A DNA stretch of 64,000 nucleotides, taken from positions 62,001 through 126,000 of the forward strand of contig UCNE01000015.1 of NCBI GenBank assembly GCA_900473685.1, read 5' to 3'. Under the pieces are notes generated by a model, which saw only the letters and a list, made by a program, of their open reading frames with translations, was not told the origin of the DNA and made no database searches. This document shows, piece after piece, positions 60,164 to 64,000 of this stretch (positions are counted from its first letter, which is position 1; the number at the start of each line of letters is the position of its first letter). Made by a program: the position numbers and the translations under genes. The DNA is from Hyphomicrobiales bacterium (GTDB lineage Bacteria; Pseudomonadota; Alphaproteobacteria; Rhizobiales; Rhizobiaceae).

Positions 60164-62590
60164 TCAGGCCCGCAAAACCCCGCCGGTGTTTTTCGTCACA
60201 TTGGTGATGATCTTGCCGGTCAAAACTTCGAAATCCTCATCGGTCAGCGTGCGCTCAGCCGGCTGGATGACGACTTCGATGGCGACGGACTTCTTGCCTT
60301 CGCCGACGGATGCGCCTTCGAAAATGTCGAAGACGTTGACGCCGGTGACCAGCTTGCGGTCGGCGCTCGATGCGGCTTTGAGGATCGCACCGGCTTCAAC
60401 GGATTTGTCGACGACGAAGGCGAAGTCGCGCTTGACGGCCTGGAAGGGGGACAGTTCCAGGGCAGCCTTGGTGCGGGTGGCCTTCTTCTTCGGCTCGGGC
60501 ATGGCATCGACATAGACCTCGAAACCGGCGAGCGCGCCGGAAACGTCAAGCGCTTCCAGAACCTTCGGATGGAATTCGCCGAAATGGCCGAGAACGATCT
60601 TCGGGCCGAGCTTGATCGTGCCGGAGCGGCCGGGATGATACCAGGATGGGCCGCCGGCTTCGAACTGGACATTGCCCATCGGCACGCCGCAAGCTTCGAG
60701 AACGGCAATGGCATCGGCCTTGGCATCGAAGACGTCGACCGGCTTGCCACCGCCCTTGGTGGCATTCGACCAGGAACGGCCGGCACCGGCAAGCGAGGCG
60801 GTACCGCGGCGTATACCGCCGGCAACACGGCGTTGGCCAGCCGGGGTATCGTTTTCATAGGTGCCGGACACTTCGAAGATCGCCACGTCGCCAAAACCCT
60901 TGTCGGCATTGCGCTGGGCGGCGGTCAAAAGACCGGGCAGCAGCGACGGCCGCATGTCGGACATATCAGCGGCGATCGGGTTTGCCAGCGAAAGGCTTTC
61001 CGCGCCGCCGCCGAACAGGGTGGCCTGTGCCTTCGAGATGAACGACCAGGTGACGGCCTCCAGCATGCCGCGGGAGGCAAGCGCCCGCTTGGTCAGCCGG
61101 GTGCGGATCTGCAGGGTGGTGAGGATCTTGCCGTTGACGGCGCCGAGGCTTTCGATTGGCTGCGGCTTGATGTTGTCGACGCCATGGATGCGCATGACCT
61201 CTTCCACGAGATCGGCCTTGCCATCGACATCCGGACGCCAGGAAGGGACCGTGACGGAAACGCGCTCGCCGGACCCTTCAACGCCAAAACCAAGGCCCGT
61301 GAGGATCGAGATGCTCTCTTCCGCGCTGACCTCAAGACCGGTCAGGCGCTTCACCTCGGACACCGGGAAATCGATGATCTTGGCCGTGTAGCCGGGATAG
61401 CCGACGACATCGGTTTTGGCCGCCGTGCCGCCGCAGATGTCGAGAACCAGCTGGGTGGCGCGCTCAAGGCCCGGAACCATGTATTCCGGATCGACGCCGC
61501 GCTCGAAGCGGTAGCGGGCATCGGTGATGATCCCGAGCGAACGGCCGCTCTTGGCAATGTTCATCGGGTCCCAGAGAGCGGATTCGATCAGCACGTCGAC
61601 GGTGTTTTCGTCGCAGCCGGAATGCTCGCCGCCCATGATGCCGCCGATCGACTCGATGCCCTTGTCATCGGCGATGACGACGTTAGCCGGCGAAAGAATG
61701 TATTCGCGCGTATCGAGCGCCAGAACCTTTTCGCCCTCAGTGGCGCGCCGGACGGTGAGGTTGCCCTTGACCTTGGCGGCATCGAAGACGTGCAGCGGGC
61801 GGCCCTGGTCGAATGTCATGTAATTGGTGACATCGACCAGCGCGTTGATCGGGCGAAGGCCGATGGCGAGCAGGCGCTGCTGCATCCACTTCGGGCTCGG
61901 GCCGTTCTTGACGCCACGCACGAGACGCAGCGCAAAGCCCGGGCAGAGATGGCTGTCTGCGCCAAGATCGAGCTTGACCTTGGTGGTGGTATCGCCTTCG
62001 ACCTTGAATGACGGAGCCACAGGCACCTTCAGCGTGCCGAGGCCGGAGGCGGCGAGATCGCGGGCAATGCCGTAGATCGAGGTGCAATCCGGACGGTTCG
62101 GCGTCAGGTTGATCTCAAGCATCGGATCGTCGAGCCCGGCATAGGCGGCAAAGCTTGTGCCGACGGGGGCATCTTCCGGCAGATCAATGATGCCGTCATG
62201 GCTGTCCGACATCTGCAGCTCTTTTTCCGAGCACATCATGCCGTGGCTTTCGACGCCGCGGATCGTGCCGACGGCAAGCGTCACGTCGATGCCCGGGACG
62301 TAAGCGCCGGGGGCGGCGAAAGCGCCGATAAGGCCGGCACGCGCATTCGGCGCGCCGCAGACGACCTGGACCGGGGCGCCCGTGCCGGTATCGACCATCA
62401 GGACCCTCAGCTTGTCGGCCTGCGGATGCTTTTCGGCCGAGACGACCTTGGCGATGACGAAGGGCTTGAACGCGGCCTTGTCATCGACCTCCTCGACCTC
62501 GAGCCCGATTGAAGTCAGGCGCTCGCAGATCTGTTCAAGGGTGGCATCCGTTTCCAGATGGTCTTTCAGCCAGGAGAGTGTGAATTTCAT
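60164..62590 (-). CDS. pheT: Phenylalanyl-tRNA synthetase beta subunit
   Basis: 808 residues, the usual length. It begins [20 protein letters not shown], and has the EMAP/tRNA-binding domain ([21 protein letters not shown]), the B3/B4 editing domain and the B5 domain. The C-terminal ferredoxin-like anticodon-binding domain ends [14 protein letters not shown]. It pairs with PheS to charge tRNA-Phe. It is separated from pheS by a DUF4160-DUF2442 pair instead of adjoining it. Confidence 0.98.
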   Translation of the reverse strand: MKFTLSWLKDHLETDATLEQICERLTSIGLEVEEVDDKAAFKPFVIAKVVSAEKHPQADKLRVLMVDTGTGAPVQVVCGAPNARAGLIGAFAAPGAYVPGIDVTLAVGTIRGVESHGMMCSEKELQMSDSHDGIIDLPEDAPVGTSFAAYAGLDDPMLEINLTPNRPDCTSIYGIARDLAASGLGTLKVPVAPSFKVEGDTTTKVKLDLGADSHLCPGFALRLVRGVKNGPSPKWMQQRLLAIGLRPINALVDVTNYMTFDQGRPLHVFDAAKVKGNLTVRRATEGEKVLALDTREYILSPANVVIADDKGIESIGGIMGGEHSGCDENTVDVLIESALWDPMNIAKSGRSLGIITDARYRFERGVDPEYMVPGLERATQLVLDICGGTAAKTDVVGYPGYTAKIIDFPVSEVKRLTGLEVSAEESISILTGLGFGVEGSGERVSVTVPSWRPDVDGKADLVEEVMRIHGVDNIKPQPIESLGAVNGKILTTLQIRTRLTKRALASRGMLEAVTWSFISKAQATLFGGGAESLSLANPIAADMSDMRPSLLPGLLTAAQRNADKGFGDVAIFEVSGTYENDTPAGQRRVAGGIRRGTASLAGAGRSWSNATKGGGKPVDVFDAKADAIAVLEACGVPMGNVQFEAGGPSWYHPGRSGTIKLGPKIVLGHFGEFHPKVLEALDVSGALAGFEVYVDAMPEPKKKATRTKAALELSPFQAVKRDFAFVVDKSVEAGAILKAASSADRKLVTGVNVFDIFEGASVGEGKKSVAIEVVIQPAERTLTDEDFEVLTGKIITNVTKNTGGVLRA

Positions 62591-62676
62591 GATTTTTTCT
62601 CAGGTTAGACTATCTGCGTGAGCGCTGTGGCGTCGTTTTGGATGGATTGTTTTGTCAAGGCGGCATCCGCTAATCG

Positions 62677-62952
62677 TCAGGCGGCCCTATCCGGCGCTGC
62701 CGCACCCGGTGCCTTCACGCCCATAAACATGCTTTTCACCGATATGCCTTCATCGGCAGCCGTCCACCAAATGCCCTCGTACATCAACTCGATATCGTTC
62801 AGTTCGCGATCATCCAATTTCGATAGGAAAGGATACCACCAGAGGGGCGTGGCGATGACGCGGCCGTCGGCGAGCGCGACGCGAACTTCGCCATCAGCGC
62901 ACCAAGCCCGAACTGGGCGCATTTCATCGGTTTCAAAGGCCAAAGAAGTCAT
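62677..62952 (-). CDS. DUF2442 domain protein
   Basis: 91 residues from ATG 62952; GTG 62961 is in frame and adds three residues. RPVRAWCADGEVRVALADGRVIATPLWWYPFL fits the DUF2442 pattern (W-L-x-V-x-LxDGR-x-I-x-x-PLxWFPRL). DUF2442 proteins are small and usually sit beside DUF4160 proteins, a suspected toxin/antitoxin-like pairing of unproven function. The start lies inside the end of the upstream DUF4160 gene, so the two are translationally coupled. Confidence 0.88.
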   Translation of the reverse strand: MTSLAFETDEMRPVRAWCADGEVRVALADGRVIATPLWWYPFLSKLDDRELNDIELMYEGIWWTAADEGISVKSMFMGVKAPGAAAPDRAA

Positions 62953-63169
62953 TCCAAGCACCTATCCATTCATCACGATGTTCCAAGGCCACTTTGAGCA
63001 GCCTTGCAATTTCCTGATCAGTATATCCTTTGTTCTGCGCGACTTCCAAACTCTTCAGCCAAACCTTCAGGGATTTGCCGTCTTTGACGATATGGATATG
63101 CGGTGGTTCGCCGACATCCAAAGCATAGAACCTGAATTTGTAGCCATGCCAAATCAGCAAAGTCGGCAT
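62933..63169 (-). CDS. DUF4160 domain protein
   Basis: 78 residues from ATG 63169, four bases after the pheS stop. MPTLLIWHGYKFRFYALDVGEPPHIHIVKDGKSLKVWL contains the DUF4160 pattern (P-T-I-x-R-x-x-G-x-R-F-x-F-x-S-x-D-x-x-EPPHIHV). The EPPHIHI sequence is the most conserved part. Function is unknown; its partner DUF2442 follows with overlap. It is inserted between pheS and pheT. Confidence 0.9.
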   Translation of the reverse strand: MPTLLIWHGYKFRFYALDVGEPPHIHIVKDGKSLKVWLKSLEVAQNKGYTDQEIARLLKVALEHRDEWIGAWNDFFGL

Positions 63170-63173
63170 GGCA

Positions 63174-64000
63174 TCACGCGCTCAAACCGCCAAACAGTGT
63201 CGGCATGTCGAGCGGGCGAAAACCGTAATGGCTCATCCAGCGGACGTCGGCATCGAAGAAGTTGCGCAGATCCGGCATGCCGTATTTCAGCATGGCGATG
63301 CGGTCGAGACCCATGCCCCAGGCAAAGCCCTGGTAGACGTCGGGATCCAGGCCGCCGGCGCGCAGAACGTTCGGATGAACCATGCCGCAGCCGAGGATTT
63401 CCATCCAGTCGGTGCCCTCGCCGAACTTGACGATCGGGCCGGAGGAACGGTCGCACTGGATATCGACCTCGAAGGACGGCTCGGTGAACGGGAAGAACGA
63501 TGGGCGGAAGCGCATCGTCACGTCATCGACCTCGAAGAAGGTCTTGCAGAACTCTTCGAGAATCCAGCGCATGTTGGCGACATTCGACTTGGTATCGACG
63601 ACGAGGCCTTCGACCTGATGGAACATCGGCGAATGGGTGGCGTCCGAATCCTGGCGGTAAGTCTTGCCGGGAATGATGATGCGGATCGGCGGCTTCTGCG
63701 CCTCCATCGTGCGGATCTGCACCGGCGAGGTATGCGTGCGCAGAACCTTGCGCTCGCCCTTCTCATCCGGATTGAAGAAGAACGTGTCGTGCATTTCGCG
63801 GGCCGGATGGCCTTCGGGGAAATTCAGCGCGGTGAAGTTATAGTAGTCGGTCTCGATATCCGGACCTTCGGCAATCGAGAAACCCATATCGGCGAAGATC
63901 GCGGTGATCTCGTCGATGATCTGGCTGATCGGGTGGATGCGGCCGCGCTCGGCGGGCGAGGAGCGGACCGGCAGCGAGATATCGACGGTTTCGCGCGCCA
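63174..64000 (-). CDS. pheS: Phenylalanyl-tRNA synthetase alpha subunit (C-terminal part, runs off the window)
   Basis: About 275 residues visible; the N-terminal coiled-coil part is beyond the window. The class II motifs are clear: [36 protein letters not shown] (motif 1 and 2 region), [29 protein letters not shown] and motif 3 [17 protein letters not shown]. It is the catalytic subunit making Phe-tRNA-Phe with PheT. Its gene is 4 bp from the DUF4160 gene, not adjacent to pheT. Confidence 0.98.
   Translation of the reverse strand, partial: ARETVDISLPVRSSPAERGRIHPISQIIDEITAIFADMGFSIAEGPDIETDYYNFTALNFPEGHPAREMHDTFFFNPDEKGERKVLRTHTSPVQIRTMEAQKPPIRIIIPGKTYRQDSDATHSPMFHQVEGLVVDTKSNVANMRWILEEFCKTFFEVDDVTMRFRPSFFPFTEPSFEVDIQCDRSSGPIVKFGEGTDWMEILGCGMVHPNVLRAGGLDPDVYQGFAWGMGLDRIAMLKYGMPDLRNFFDADVRWMSHYGFRPLDMPTLFGGLSA

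Noticed and set aside
60152-62011. 619-codon plus-strand frame antisense to pheT
   Set aside because: It has only the composition of a reverse shadow (Asp/Gly/Arg/His-rich) and no motif.
62654-62659. CTTGAC on the minus strand before pheT as a -35 element
   Set aside because: The hexamer is good but no acceptable -10 follows at 16-18 nt.
1-64000. tRNA, rRNA, CRISPR and intact insertion sequences
   Set aside because: None seen on reading the gaps between genes: no cloverleaf, no spaced direct repeats and no transposase frame.

Overview
The window is 64 kb of GC-rich chromosomal DNA from an alphaproteobacterium, most likely a member of the Rhizobiaceae (Rhizobium/Agrobacterium-like). Support for this comes from the gene content (PBP1A, dnaK-dnaJ, recF next to a MoeB-like gene, dapB-gpmA, glk-mgsA, mepA, yejABEF), an alphaproteobacterial heat-shock promoter (CTTG-N18-CTTATATACG) before dnaK, a GGAAC-N16-CGTT general-stress (EcfG-type) promoter, CTTGAC/CTTGAT-N17-CTATNT housekeeping promoters, and rhizobial-type intergenic palindromic repeats. 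No rRNA, tRNA, CRISPR array, phage or intact insertion sequence was seen. Almost everything is core chromosome. The accessory-looking parts are the toxin/immunity island (16.3-17.9 kb), the gene-poor stretch at 58.7-59.5 kb and a small DUF4160/DUF2442 module between pheS and pheT.

Layout. 0-8 kb: a partial SDR dehydrogenase diverging from a LysR regulator; polA; two tandem isochorismatase-fold hydrolases plus a pirin on the minus strand, diverging from a second LysR gene across a perfect palindrome. 8-13.6 kb: a possible small RNA, a MarR regulator, an M20 peptidase, a YbhN-type membrane protein, a cold-shock gene and a cluster of small stress-type proteins (entericidin-like, ElaB/DUF883-like, DUF3606-like). 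14-17.9 kb: PBP1A, then a candidate nuclease toxin with two near-identical immunity-like genes and a fossil of a toxin 3' end. 18-25.8 kb: dnaK, dnaJ, a glutathione transferase and a marR-emrA-emrB efflux operon. 26-34 kb: recF, MoeB-like, GNAT, GyaR-like dehydrogenase, SH3 protein, adenosine kinase and two TetR systems with clear operators. 34-42.5 kb: nth, DUF2244, an AraC-Ogt fusion, gpmA, dapB, an MsbA-like exporter, glk, mgsA and mepA. 42.8-53 kb: yejABEF peptide importer, GhrA-like reductase, NlpC/P60 hydrolase, MarR, a flavodoxin-fold reductase and xseA. 53-64 kb: oxidoreductases, two small enzymes, a TetA-like exporter, a HIT protein, then pheT, DUF2442, DUF4160 and the C-terminal part of pheS.

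Functional themes are DNA replication and repair (polA, recF, nth, ogt, xseA), protein quality control (dnaK/dnaJ), cell-wall metabolism (PBP1A, mepA, NlpC/P60, an M15-like protein, dapB for diaminopimelate), central carbon (gpmA, glk, mgsA) and many locally regulated detoxification or efflux units, each with its own LysR, MarR or TetR regulator. The best candidate for an undescribed system is the toxin/immunity locus at 16316-17887.
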